NCBI GenBank assembly: GCA_019245555.1
Contig: JAFARH010000088.1
Span: 1-14,288, forward strand
Direction: 5' to 3'
DNA length: 14,288 nucleotides
Origin: Betaproteobacteria bacterium
GTDB taxonomy: Bacteria > Pseudomonadota > Gammaproteobacteria > Burkholderiales > SG8-39
Positions 7,626 through 14,107 of the stretch are shown here, piece by piece. How positions within the stretch are numbered: the first letter of the stretch is position 1; every line of letters starts with the position of its first letter. The position numbers and the translations under genes are program-made. The notes under the pieces are model-generated. The model was not told the origin of the DNA. It worked only from the letters and a program-made list of their open reading frames with translations, and made no database searches.

Positions 7626-8163
7626 GTTCTTCCGGAAGCACCTTCCCGAGCCGGAGGTAGTGCTCGCCAAGCCATGGGCGGCACCGTTTCGTCCCTGGCT
7701 CGCCCATCCCAACCTCTGGCACCTGAACCGACGCTCGGTCCCCGGTGCAATGGCGATCGGCCTCTTCTGCGGATTGATCCCGGGGCCGGTGCAGATGCTC
7801 GGGGCGCTGCTGATGGCCATCCCGCTGCGCAAGAACGTGCCGCTTGCGATGGTGGTGACGATCTACACCAATCCACTGACCATCGTGCCGATCTACATCG
7901 TCGCCTACGCGTACGGCAAGCTGATCCTCGGCTACCGCGGTCCCGACGATGCCATCACGCCGTTCGAGTGGGACTGGACCCTGCACACGTTCTGGCAATG
8001 GGTGATGAGCCTGGGCAAGCCGCTCGGCGTCGGCCTGGTTGCGCTCGCGGTCACGCTCGCGGTGCTCGGGTACTTCGCCACTCAAATGCTGTGGCGCTAC
8101 TACGTCGTCTCGGCCTGGCGCCGGCGGGCCGCGAAGCGCCAGCGTAAGAGCCCGATCGCATAG
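7612..8163 (+). CDS. DUF2062 membrane protein, TTG start
   Basis: A 183-residue inner-membrane protein of the DUF2062 family, function unknown. The diagnostic middle is HPNLWHLNRRSVPGAMAIGLFCGLIPGPVQML at 32-63, followed by PLRKNVPLAMVVTIYTNPLTIVPIY. Hydrophobic segments lie at about 45-70, 78-101 and 137-160, and the C-terminus is strongly basic (AWRRRAAKRQRKS). I start it at TTG 7612, which yields MLLRKFFRK, the N-terminal pattern usual for the family, inside the 14-base overlap with the channel gene; no ATG fits. The overlap indicates co-translation with the K+ channel. Its last 64 bases overlap the convergent CcdC-like gene, and both tails are basic there. Family call secure, role unknown. 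Confidence 0.9.
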   Translation: MLLRKFFRKHLPEPEVVLAKPWAAPFRPWLAHPNLWHLNRRSVPGAMAIGLFCGLIPGPVQMLGALLMAIPLRKNVPLAMVVTIYTNPLTIVPIYIVAYAYGKLILGYRGPDDAITPFEWDWTLHTFWQWVMSLGKPLGVGLVALAVTLAVLGYFATQMLWRYYVVSAWRRRAAKRQRKSPIA

Positions 8164-8618
8164 CCGACGTAGTAGCCGGCGAGTAGCCCGAAGATTGCCA
8201 GCGTGAGCGGACTGCGCACGAAATCCAGGCTGCCGGGCTGCGGCGCCGTTCCGAAGCCGTAAATCTCGACCAGGCGATAGACGATCCGCGCGACGAACAA
8301 TACTGAGAGCGCGATGCCGAGGTGAGCATTGGGTGTGTAGAAAAGTCCCTGCGGCGTCACCTCGAAGTTCGTCAGCTTGAGCCCGTATACAGCCAATGCG
8401 CCGCCGCACGCGAGCGCCACGGCGAGCCAGAAGAGCCGCTCCGGATGAGCGACGGTCGACACGGTGAATAGCACGGTGATCAGCGAGAAAACGGCGAGCG
8501 TGATCCACGGCCGAACGCGCGAGAGCCGCTGGCGCCCCACCATCCTCCTGATGCGCGCATACACGCGCCAGGCAATCAGGAGGACGATGCCGACGGCGAG
8601 GAGGCCGGGCGCCTGCAT
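8100..8618 (-). CDS. Five-TM membrane protein, CcdC/DUF1453-like
   Basis: A 172-residue integral membrane protein with hydrophobic segments at about 4-20, 38-57, 62-81, 98-117 and 137-157. The order and small motifs (RRMVGRQRL after TM1, VYGLKLTNFEVTPQGLFYTPN between TM3 and TM4, RIVYRLVEIY after TM4) resemble the CcdC/DUF1453 family, which in Bacillus is linked to cytochrome c maturation; that link is not shown here. The ATG at 8618 lies four bases after the stop of the secreted-protein gene, so the two are probably co-translated, although only a weak AAGTAAC-type site precedes it. An upstream GTG-type start would run through that gene. The tail RWRFAARRRQ is basic and its last 64 bases overlap DUF2062 on the other strand. 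It is the last gene of the lolC-lolD unit. Confidence 0.78.
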   Translation of the reverse strand: MQAPGLLAVGIVLLIAWRVYARIRRMVGRQRLSRVRPWITLAVFSLITVLFTVSTVAHPERLFWLAVALACGGALAVYGLKLTNFEVTPQGLFYTPNAHLGIALSVLFVARIVYRLVEIYGFGTAPQPGSLDFVRSPLTLAIFGLLAGYYVGYAIGLLRWRFAARRRQAETT

Positions 8619-8622
8619 CCAG

Positions 8623-8937
8623 TTACTTGGTCGAGCCGACTTTTCCCCCGCCGAACTTCGGATGCTTCGCCTTGCATGCGGCGACAAGCCCCGGATCCAC
8701 CCTTGGCAGCGGCTTCGTCGCGCCCGCGACGTTCGTCTGGCCCTGCACTATGGGGTCGACGCAGTCACGCCAGAGGCCGTCGCCTTTCTTCCAGTCGCCT
8801 TGAATGAAGCCGGCCTGCTTGCAGGCCGCTTCGATCTGCTTGCACTCGTTCGGCGGGCCTTCCTGGCCCTTCTTGCCTTGGGCGAGCGCGAGCGAAGAGC
8901 ACATGGAGAGGATGACCAGGATTGGGATCGCTTTCAT
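8623..8937 (-). CDS. Small secreted four-cysteine protein
   Basis: A 104-residue protein of unknown function with a clear Sec signal peptide: MKAIPILVILSMCSSLALA, cleavage predicted after ALA19. The mature part has four cysteines (C32, C39, C59, C88), which could form two disulfides in the periplasm. Recurring elements are ACKQAGFIQGDWKKGDGLW, then DCVDPIVQGQ, then ACKAKHP, with a basic glycine-rich end (FGGGKVGSTK). It resembles small periplasmic proteins I have seen near other genes in betaproteobacteria, without a named function. The start is decided by AAGGAGG six bases before ATG 8937, a full match to the anti-Shine-Dalgarno sequence and the strongest in the window, so high translation is likely. 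It lies 29 bases after lolD. Confidence 0.82.
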   Translation of the reverse strand: MKAIPILVILSMCSSLALAQGKKGQEGPPNECKQIEAACKQAGFIQGDWKKGDGLWRDCVDPIVQGQTNVAGATKPLPRVDPGLVAACKAKHPKFGGGKVGSTK

Positions 8938-8943
8938 CGACTA

Positions 8944-8950
8944 CCTCCTT
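8944..8950 (-). promoter_or_regulatory. Consensus Shine-Dalgarno for the secreted protein
   Basis: AAGGAGG on the minus strand, followed by a T, is a full match to the 16S rRNA anti-Shine-Dalgarno and is spaced six bases from the ATG. It is the best ribosome binding site in the window, and neighbouring genes in the unit have only weak ones. It marks an independent, strong translation start after lolD. Confidence 0.8.
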
Positions 8951-8966
8951 GGGAAAAACCAAATAC

Positions 8967-9662
8967 CTATCGCGGCGGAGCGCCGGCGCGCAGGACACCG
9001 TCGCTCAGGTGCAGGACACGCTCGGCCTTCGCGGCAAGTCCGGCATCGTGCGTGACGATGATGAAGGCTGTGCCGTGCGAGGCTGAAAGGCGCAGCATCG
9101 ACTCGAAGACTTCTTCCGCCGTGTGCGAATCCAGATTACCGGTCGGCTCGTCGGCGAGCACGCAGGCCGGCTCCGTGACCATGGCGCGCGCAAAGGCGCA
9201 CCGCTGACGTTCGCCGCCCGAGAGCTCGCCGGGTACATGCTCCAGGCGCGCGCCGAGCCCGATTTCCTCGAGCACGCGCTTGGCGCGATCCAGCGCCTCG
9301 GTTCGCTCCATGCGCCGGATGAAGAGCGGCATGGCCACGTTCTCCGCCGCAGTGAACTCCGGCAACAGGTGATGGAACTGGTAGACGAAGCCGAGCGTCG
9401 CGTTTCGGGTCTGCCCGCGCTCGGCCTCGCTCATCTCGGTGAACGCCCGCCCCTTGACGAACACGGCGCCGGAAGTCGGCGTGTCGAGGCCGCCCAGGAC
9501 GTGCAAGAGCGTCGATTTGCCCGAGCCCGAGCGCCCCATGATCGCAATGCGCTCGCCGCGACGCACCTCGAGCTCGACACCGTGCAGGACTGGCACCGGC
9601 TGCGGCCCTTGGTAGGTCTTCGTCAGCCCATGACAGGCCAGCACTGCTTCGCCGTCACTCAT
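8967..9662 (-). CDS. lolD: Lipoprotein-releasing ABC transporter ATP-binding protein LolD
   Basis: LolD powers the LolCDE machine, which extracts outer-membrane lipoproteins from the inner membrane and hands them to LolA. The 231-residue length is usual. Walker A is GRSGSGKST at 43-51, the Q-loop Gln95 lies in [10 protein letters not shown], the signature is LSGGERQR at 147-154, Walker B is CVLADEPTG at 167-175, and the H-loop His205 is in [13 protein letters not shown] and NVAMPL are the MacB/LolD-type pattern. I start at ATG 9662, giving [13 protein letters not shown]; it overlaps the permease stop by 8 bases, indicating translational coupling. An in-frame upstream start would add 20 unlikely residues from within the permease frame. 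Membrane-peripheral, cytoplasmic side. Confidence 0.95.
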   Translation of the reverse strand: MSDGEAVLACHGLTKTYQGPQPVPVLHGVELEVRRGERIAIMGRSGSGKSTLLHVLGGLDTPTSGAVFVKGRAFTEMSEAERGQTRNATLGFVYQFHHLLPEFTAAENVAMPLFIRRMERTEALDRAKRVLEEIGLGARLEHVPGELSGGERQRCAFARAMVTEPACVLADEPTGNLDSHTAEEVFESMLRLSASHGTAFIIVTHDAGLAAKAERVLHLSDGVLRAGAPPR

Positions 9663-10908
9663 AGCGCAGCGCTTCGGCTGGGTTGGTGCGCGCGGCGCTC
9701 CAGCTCGGATAGAGCGTGGCAACGAATGACAGCGCGAGTGCCATCAGTGTGATCGCGATCACGTCTGCCGACTGGAGATCTGACGGCAGCTCCGGGATCA
9801 GGTAGACGTCCTTCGACAGGAACTTGAAGCCGAGCACGTTCTCGATCGCCGGCACGATGACATCGATGTTGAGCGCCGTGATGATTCCGAAGACCACGCC
9901 GATCAGCGTGCCGATGACGCCGATGATCATGCCCTGCACGACGAAGATCTGCATCACCGAGCCGGGACGCGCGCCGAGCGTGCGCAGGATAGCGATGTCG
10001 GCCTGTTTGTCCTTCACCGCGACGACGAGCGTCGAGATGATGTTGATCGCCGCGACGAGCACGATGAGCGCGAGGATCAGGAACATCATGCGCTTCTCGA
10101 TCGCCACCGCCCTGAAGAAGTTCGCGTGCGTACGCGTCCAGTCGGAAGCGTAGATGTCCTGCGCCGTAGCGTTGGCGAGCTTCTGCGAGATGCTCTGGGC
10201 GACCTCGCGCGCGATGAAGAGATCGTCCAGCTTCAGGCGCACGCCAGTGACGTCGTCGCCGAGCTGATAGAGCGTCTGCGCGTCTTTCATATGGATGAGT
10301 GCGAGGCCGGCGTCCGCATCGGCGATACCGGCTTCGAAGATCCCAACCACGGTGAATTGCTTGAGCCGAGGGATGACGCCTGCGGGTGTAACGAGCCCCT
10401 GCGGCGCCACTAGGGCGATCTTGTCGCGCGGCAGGACGCCGAGCGCACGGGCCAGATCCACGCCCAGGACCACGCCGTATTCGCCCGGCTTGAGCCCATC
10501 GAGTGTGCCAAGCCTCATGTGGCTGCCGAAATCGGCGACGGTCTCTTCCTGATCGGGCAGGATGCCGCGGATCAAGGCGCCCCGTACCGCCTGTCCTGCG
10601 GAAAGCATGGCCTGCGCCTGCACAAAGGGTGCGGCGGCAAGCACGTGAGGCTCCTTCGAAGAGAGCTGAGCAATCTTCTGCCACTCGGCGAGACGGTTGT
10701 CCGAGCCGGTGATCTGTACGTGCGACGCCACGCCGAGGATGCGTTCGCGCACCTCGCGCTGGAAGCCGTTCATCACCGACAACACCACGATCAGCGCCCA
10801 CACACCGACCGCGATGCCGATCATCGAGACCAGGGAATTGATGCTGATGAAGCGGTTGCGGCGCCGGGCGCGTGTGTAGCGCAGGCCTACCAGCAGCTCA
10901 TAACGCAT
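9655..10908 (-). CDS. lolC: Lipoprotein-releasing permease of the LolC/LolE family
   Basis: A 417-residue inner-membrane permease that works with LolD to release lipoproteins for the outer membrane. The N-terminus [22 protein letters not shown] leads into TM1 at about 22-46 ([22 protein letters not shown]). A large periplasmic region follows to about 270, then three C-terminal membrane segments around 277-300, 320-350 and 385-408, and the family ending [14 protein letters not shown]. The short conserved block [15 protein letters not shown] is a hallmark of the family. ATG 10908 is chosen because it yields the standard N-terminus. Only one permease gene is adjacent to lolD; a second may lie elsewhere, or this may be a single homodimer-type (LolF-like) version. 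Its start is 19 bases from the divergent FMN protein start. Confidence 0.92.
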   Translation of the reverse strand: MRYELLVGLRYTRARRRNRFISINSLVSMIGIAVGVWALIVVLSVMNGFQREVRERILGVASHVQITGSDNRLAEWQKIAQLSSKEPHVLAAAPFVQAQAMLSAGQAVRGALIRGILPDQEETVADFGSHMRLGTLDGLKPGEYGVVLGVDLARALGVLPRDKIALVAPQGLVTPAGVIPRLKQFTVVGIFEAGIADADAGLALIHMKDAQTLYQLGDDVTGVRLKLDDLFIAREVAQSISQKLANATAQDIYASDWTRTHANFFRAVAIEKRMMFLILALIVLVAAINIISTLVVAVKDKQADIAILRTLGARPGSVMQIFVVQGMIIGVIGTLIGVVFGIITALNIDVIVPAIENVLGFKFLSKDVYLIPELPSDLQSADVIAITLMALALSFVATLYPSWSAARTNPAEALRYE

Positions 10909-10927
10909 GAGCGCGCGAGAATACACC

Positions 10928-11377
10928 ATGGACCCTGAAACCCGCCTGCTCTTAGGAAGGCTTATTCGCAGCGAGCGCATCGCGCACCTCGCCACCTTGC
11001 GCGACGGCGCACCGATGGTGTCGATGACGCTCTACATGCCGGAGAGGGATTTCTCCGCCTTCTACGTGCATGTCAGCCGCCTTGCGTGGCACACACAGGA
11101 CATGCAGCGCGATGGTCACGTCGCGCTCTCGATCAGCGAGCGCGACGACGGTCGCGCCGACCCTTTTACGTTGATGCGCGTCAGCATCCGCGGCGAAGCC
11201 GTTCAAATTGCGAATGGTCCGAAGGACGCTTGGCTCGCGCGCCTTCCCGAGCAGGAGATCAATTTCCGGCTCGCGGATTTCGCGTTCTGGAAAGTCACGC
11301 CGCGCGACGCGCGCTTCGTCGCCGGCTTCGGGCGCATCTACAACGTTTCAGCGAGCGAGCTGAAAGCCCTCGGCTAG
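10928..11377 (+). CDS. HugZ/pyridoxamine-oxidase-like FMN-binding protein
   Basis: A 149-residue split-barrel flavoprotein of the pyridoxamine 5'-phosphate oxidase superfamily. The pattern RSERIAHLATLRDGAPMVSMTLYMP at 14-38 is the first strand pair, HVSRLAWHTQDMQRDGHVALSIS at 48-70 holds the FMN-phosphate-contact region, RVSIRGEAVQI follows, and ARFVAGFGRIYNV at 128-140 is the C-terminal motif typical of HugZ-like haem-utilisation proteins. Whether it binds haem is unknown; the His residues needed for haem coordination in longer HugZ proteins cannot be confirmed. I start at ATG 10928; an ATG at 10907 would add seven residues and overlap the start codon of lolC. Divergent from lolC, it ends 30 bases inside the convergent monooxygenase gene. 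Confidence 0.85.
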   Translation: MDPETRLLLGRLIRSERIAHLATLRDGAPMVSMTLYMPERDFSAFYVHVSRLAWHTQDMQRDGHVALSISERDDGRADPFTLMRVSIRGEAVQIANGPKDAWLARLPEQEINFRLADFAFWKVTPRDARFVAGFGRIYNVSASELKALG

Positions 11378-12388
11378 CGCCTGCGTCAGCTCACCGGCCG
11401 GAATCTCCCTGCAGCCGGTCGCGTTCTGCCCGCTCCATAGCGGCGAAAAGTCGCCGCGTCCGGCTGCCTCGGCCTTCGCCCGTAACGGCGCGATCGCCAC
11501 GGCGGCGAGTGGGAACGCCGGCGTAACCGCACTCATCGGCCCGAGCTCGCGCATTATGCGATTCATGATTCCGCGCGCCGGGCGGCCGCTGAAGACATTG
11601 GTCAGCGCAGTGCTGCGTGCGGCGTCGCTCTTAAGGGCAGCGCGGTGGACCGAACTCGTAGTGGCCTCGGGACACAGGAGGTAGGCGGTCCCCACCTGCA
11701 CGGCGGCGGCACCTAGCGCCATTGCCGCGCGCACCCCGCTCGCATCGGCAATGCCGCCGGTCGCGATTACCGGGAGCTTCACTGCGCGCACGACTTGCGG
11801 CAGGAGCGCGAACGTCGCCGGCTGGTTGTTCAGGTCATCTGTCAGGAACATGCCGCGATGACCGCCCGCCTCGACTCCCTGCGCGATGATCGCGTCGGCG
11901 CCATGTGCTTCGAGCCACCGCGCTTCATCGACGGTGGTGGCGCACGCCAGGATCTTCGTACCCCACGAGCGCACGCGCTTCACCAGGGTCTCCGAAGGGA
12001 GGCCGAAATGGAAACTGACCACGGGCGGCTTGAACTCCTCCAGCACGTCGGCAGCTTCGCTAGTAAACGGGGCGCGAGCGGGAGCGGCCGAAACAGAACC
12101 GGCGTCGATGGCGTACTCGCGGTAATAAGGTGCGAGCGCCGCGCGCCATGCATCCTCGCGGCGCGGATCGGGAATTGGCGGCGTGTGCACGAAAAAATTG
12201 ACGTTGTACGGACGATCGGTTGCCGCGCGGATGGCGCCGAGCGCTTTGCGCATCGCCTCGATGCTGAGCATCGCGCAGGGCAACGAACCGAGCGCGCCCG
12301 CCTTGCTGACGGCAATCGCGAGCGCGGCGTCCTGCACGCCGGCCATCGGCGCCTGAACGAGAGGCCAGCGGGTACCAAAGAGATTCAT
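11348..12388 (-). CDS. Nitronate monooxygenase-family flavoprotein
   Basis: A 346-residue FMN-dependent TIM-barrel enzyme related to nitronate monooxygenase (2-nitropropane dioxygenase), which oxidises alkyl nitronates such as propionate 3-nitronate; enoyl-reductase relatives share the fold. Strand 1 gives the FMN loop VQAPMAGVQ at 11-19, YNVNFFV is at 61-67, VSFHFGLP at 124-131, the catalytic His177 is in GVEAGGHRG (171-179), the phosphate-binding loop GGIADASG is at 211-218, and QVGTAYLL lies at 231-238. The features fit class I enzymes. The ATG at 12388 has a poor ribosome binding site (CTCCGCTC). It is transcribed away from the LysR gene, whose product is the likely regulator. Physiological substrate not deducible. 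Confidence 0.9.
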   Translation of the reverse strand: MNLFGTRWPLVQAPMAGVQDAALAIAVSKAGALGSLPCAMLSIEAMRKALGAIRAATDRPYNVNFFVHTPPIPDPRREDAWRAALAPYYREYAIDAGSVSAAPARAPFTSEAADVLEEFKPPVVSFHFGLPSETLVKRVRSWGTKILACATTVDEARWLEAHGADAIIAQGVEAGGHRGMFLTDDLNNQPATFALLPQVVRAVKLPVIATGGIADASGVRAAMALGAAAVQVGTAYLLCPEATTSSVHRAALKSDAARSTALTNVFSGRPARGIMNRIMRELGPMSAVTPAFPLAAVAIAPLRAKAEAAGRGDFSPLWSGQNATGCREIPAGELTQALAEGFQLAR

Positions 12389-12402
12389 GAGCGGAGTTTA
12401 GG

Positions 12403-12432
12403 TTGACGCCTCGTTCTTTAAAAGTGAATAAT
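12403..12432 (+). promoter_or_regulatory. Promoter of the LysR regulator gene
   Basis: On the plus strand TTGACG (-35, 12403-12408) and AATAAT (-10, 12427-12432) are 18 bases apart, each five of six to consensus. The start would be near 12439, leaving a leader of about 23 bases without a Shine-Dalgarno. Its -10 shares bases with the -10 of the opposing promoter, so the two promoters cannot both be occupied. Confidence 0.6.
12411..12430. repeat. Left copy of 20-base direct repeat (probable LysR box)
   Basis: TCGTTCT-N6-GTGAATA, matching the right copy at 15 of 20 positions. It contains TTC-N9-GAA at 12414-12428, an interrupted dyad compatible with the T-N11-A LysR box. The central bases are AT-rich, as is common for such operators. 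It overlaps the -10 of the LysR promoter. Confidence 0.6.
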
Positions 12433-12460
12433 TATGAACAATTCGTTCTCTTTTTGTGAA
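12431..12460 (-). promoter_or_regulatory. Promoter of the nitronate monooxygenase gene
   Basis: On the minus strand TTCACA (-35, 12460-12455) and CATAAT (-10, 12436-12431) are 18 bases apart, each five of six to consensus. Transcription would start near 12424 with a leader of about 36 bases. The -35 lies within the right copy of the 20-base repeat, so a regulator bound there would compete with RNA polymerase. Inferred from sequence. Confidence 0.6.
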
Positions 12461-12462
12461 TA
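12443..12462. repeat. Right copy of 20-base direct repeat (probable LysR box)
   Basis: The same TCGTTCT-N6-GTGAATA, 32 bases after the left copy, close to three helical turns, so both face the same side of the DNA. It contains TTC-N9-GAA at 12446-12460. The core differs mainly by AAAA in the left copy against TTTT here. A further inverted pair GAAC-N5-GTTC (12436-12448) touches its left edge. It overlaps the -35 of the monooxygenase promoter and reaches the start codon of the LysR gene. Confidence 0.6.
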
Positions 12463-13313
12463 TGGACCTGGTCGAGCTGCAGATTTTCAAGACGGTCGCC
12501 GAGCAGGGCGGCATCACCAAGGCCGCCCAGGCGTTGCACCGCGTCCAGTCGAACGTGACCACGCGCGTGAAGCAGCTCGAGGAGCGCCTCGGCACGCCGC
12601 TCTTCCACCGGCATGGGCGACGGCTCGTCCTCTCGGATGAGGGCAAAGTGCTCCTCGACTATGCCGAGCAGATGCTGCGGCTCTCCTCCGAGGCGCAGGC
12701 AGCGCTCAAGGGCCGCGGCCCGCACGGCGCCTTCAAGCTGGGCGCGCTGGAGAGCACCGCCGCGACGCGCTTGCCGCTGGTGCTTGCGCGCTATCACCGC
12801 GACCATCCTGCGGTACGCCTCGAGCTCGTCACCGGCACGAGCGGCGCGCTCGTCGACCGGGTGCTGCGCGGCGAGCTCGAAGCAGCGTTTGTCGCCGAGC
12901 CGTTCGCGGAGAAAAACTTAGAGACACAGCACATCTTCACCGAAGAGCTCGTGCTCATCACGCCGAAAGGTCATCGCCGCGTAACGCGGCCGCAGGACAT
13001 CGACGAGCGCGTGGTGCTCGCCTTCACTACTGGCTGCTCGTACCGGCGGCGGCTCGAGTCGTGGCTTGGCCGCTCGAGCATCATTGCGGAACGCGTCATG
13101 GAATACGGCTCGTATCACGCGATCACTGCCTGCGTCGCTGCGGGCGGTGGCATCGCCGTCGTGCCGAAGTCGGTGCTGCGCGCCACTGGTGTCGAGGGAC
13201 AAGTCGCAGTGCACCCGCTGCCGGCGAGTGTGGCGGACGCGAAGACGATGCTCGTCTGGCGTGCAGGCCACCACTCGGCCGTGCTCGACGCATTGCGCCA
13301 AGAGCTGCGTTGA
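12462..13313 (+). CDS. LysR-type transcriptional regulator
   Basis: A 283-residue LysR regulator. The winged helix-turn-helix is at about 3-60 (LVELQIFKTVAEQGGITKAAQALHRVQSNVTTRVKQLEERLGTPLF), with the HTH near 18-37. A linker helix of about 60-85 follows, then the inducer-binding domain from about 88 (FKLGALESTAATRLPLVLARY), including EAAFVAEPF and GGGIAVVPKSVL. I start at ATG 12462 (MDLVELQ); a GTG two codons earlier is possible, and neither has a good ribosome binding site. It is divergent from the monooxygenase, and two dyads of LysR type sit between them, so it probably controls that gene and itself. The stop overlaps the TTG start of the DUF429 gene. The co-inducer is unknown. Confidence 0.93.
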   Translation: MDLVELQIFKTVAEQGGITKAAQALHRVQSNVTTRVKQLEERLGTPLFHRHGRRLVLSDEGKVLLDYAEQMLRLSSEAQAALKGRGPHGAFKLGALESTAATRLPLVLARYHRDHPAVRLELVTGTSGALVDRVLRGELEAAFVAEPFAEKNLETQHIFTEELVLITPKGHRRVTRPQDIDERVVLAFTTGCSYRRRLESWLGRSSIIAERVMEYGSYHAITACVAAGGGIAVVPKSVLRATGVEGQVAVHPLPASVADAKTMLVWRAGHHSAVLDALRQELR

Positions 13314-14107
13314 GAGTCTACGGCGTCGACTTCACCTGCGCCCCGCGCGCGGCGAAGCCGATCACAGCCGCGTCCGGAGTTTTGCGCAAGGATGTACTTC
13401 AGCTCGAGCGCATCGAGCGCTTCGCCACGTTCGGCGAGTTCGAGGCATTGCTCGCACGCCCCGGACCTTGGATCGGCGGCTTCGATCTTCCTTTCAGCCT
13501 TCCGCGCGAATTGGTGAGCGACCTCCGATGGCCGGCCAGCTGGGCAAAGCTGGTTGCGCATTGCTGCACTTTCGACCGTTCGCAATTCCGTGCCGTACTC
13601 GATGCCTACCGGAACACGCGGCAAGCGGGTAATCGCTATGCGCATCGCGCGACCGATATTCCTGCGGGCTCTTCCAGCCCGATGAAGCTGGTAAATCCTC
13701 CAGTCGCGCTCATGTTCCATGAAGGCGCACGACGCGTGCTCGCGTCAGGCGCGCACGTGCCTGCATTGCACGACGGCGATCGCGACCGTGTCGCGCTCGA
13801 GGCCTATCCAGGACTGCTGATTCGCAAGCAGCTTGGCATCCGCGATTCATACAAGAGCGACACCCGCTCGGAGCAAACGCTTGCTCGACGCCGTGTGCGT
13901 CGCAACGTCGTCTCGGCACTCAAGGCCGGACGGCCACTCGGCATTCGGCTCGACTTCAAGGACGAAGCAGCGCTGATCGCAGACGGCTCGGGCGATCAGC
14001 TCGATGCGGCGATCTGCGCGGTGCAGGCCGCGTGGGCATCGCGAAGGGATAACTACGGCATTCCGGCGCACGCTCCCGCCGGCGAAGGCTGGATCATTAC
14101 TGCCTGA
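13310..14107 (+). CDS. DUF429 protein, predicted RNase H-like fold, TTG start
   Basis: A 265-residue protein of the DUF429 family, predicted to adopt an RNase H-like fold with nuclease activity not proven for this member. Conserved acidic positions are visible: Asp7 in YGVDFT, Asp59 in GGFDLPF, Glu164 in ALEAYPG, and Asp229 or Asp232 in GDQLDAAIC, as expected for a two-metal site. Other family blocks are FSLPRELV, NPPVALMFHEGARRVL and SYKSDT. No signal peptide or membrane segment. I start at TTG 13310 because it makes MRVYGVDF, the family N-terminus, preceded by AAGAG, and the codon overlaps the LysR stop as TTGA. Co-translation with the regulator is therefore likely, which is not a usual partner for this family. 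The end overlaps the convergent small gene by 11 bases. Confidence 0.88.
   Translation: MRVYGVDFTCAPRAAKPITAASGVLRKDVLQLERIERFATFGEFEALLARPGPWIGGFDLPFSLPRELVSDLRWPASWAKLVAHCCTFDRSQFRAVLDAYRNTRQAGNRYAHRATDIPAGSSSPMKLVNPPVALMFHEGARRVLASGAHVPALHDGDRDRVALEAYPGLLIRKQLGIRDSYKSDTRSEQTLARRRVRRNVVSALKAGRPLGIRLDFKDEAALIADGSGDQLDAAICAVQAAWASRRDNYGIPAHAPAGEGWIITA

Noticed and set aside
9659..10801. 380-codon open frame on the minus strand in a second frame within lolC
   Set aside because: It overlaps the lolC frame in full; the composition is Arg/His/Gly-rich and without fold. The permease frame has clear family motifs.
11795..12406. Plus-strand open frame of about 203 codons opposite the monooxygenase gene
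   Set aside because: It is antisense to a confident flavoprotein gene, starts inside it, and shows no family motif.
13061..13309. Extension of DUF429 upstream within the LysR gene
   Set aside because: The frame is open, but residues before TTG 13310 do not match the family start (MxVYGVDFT).
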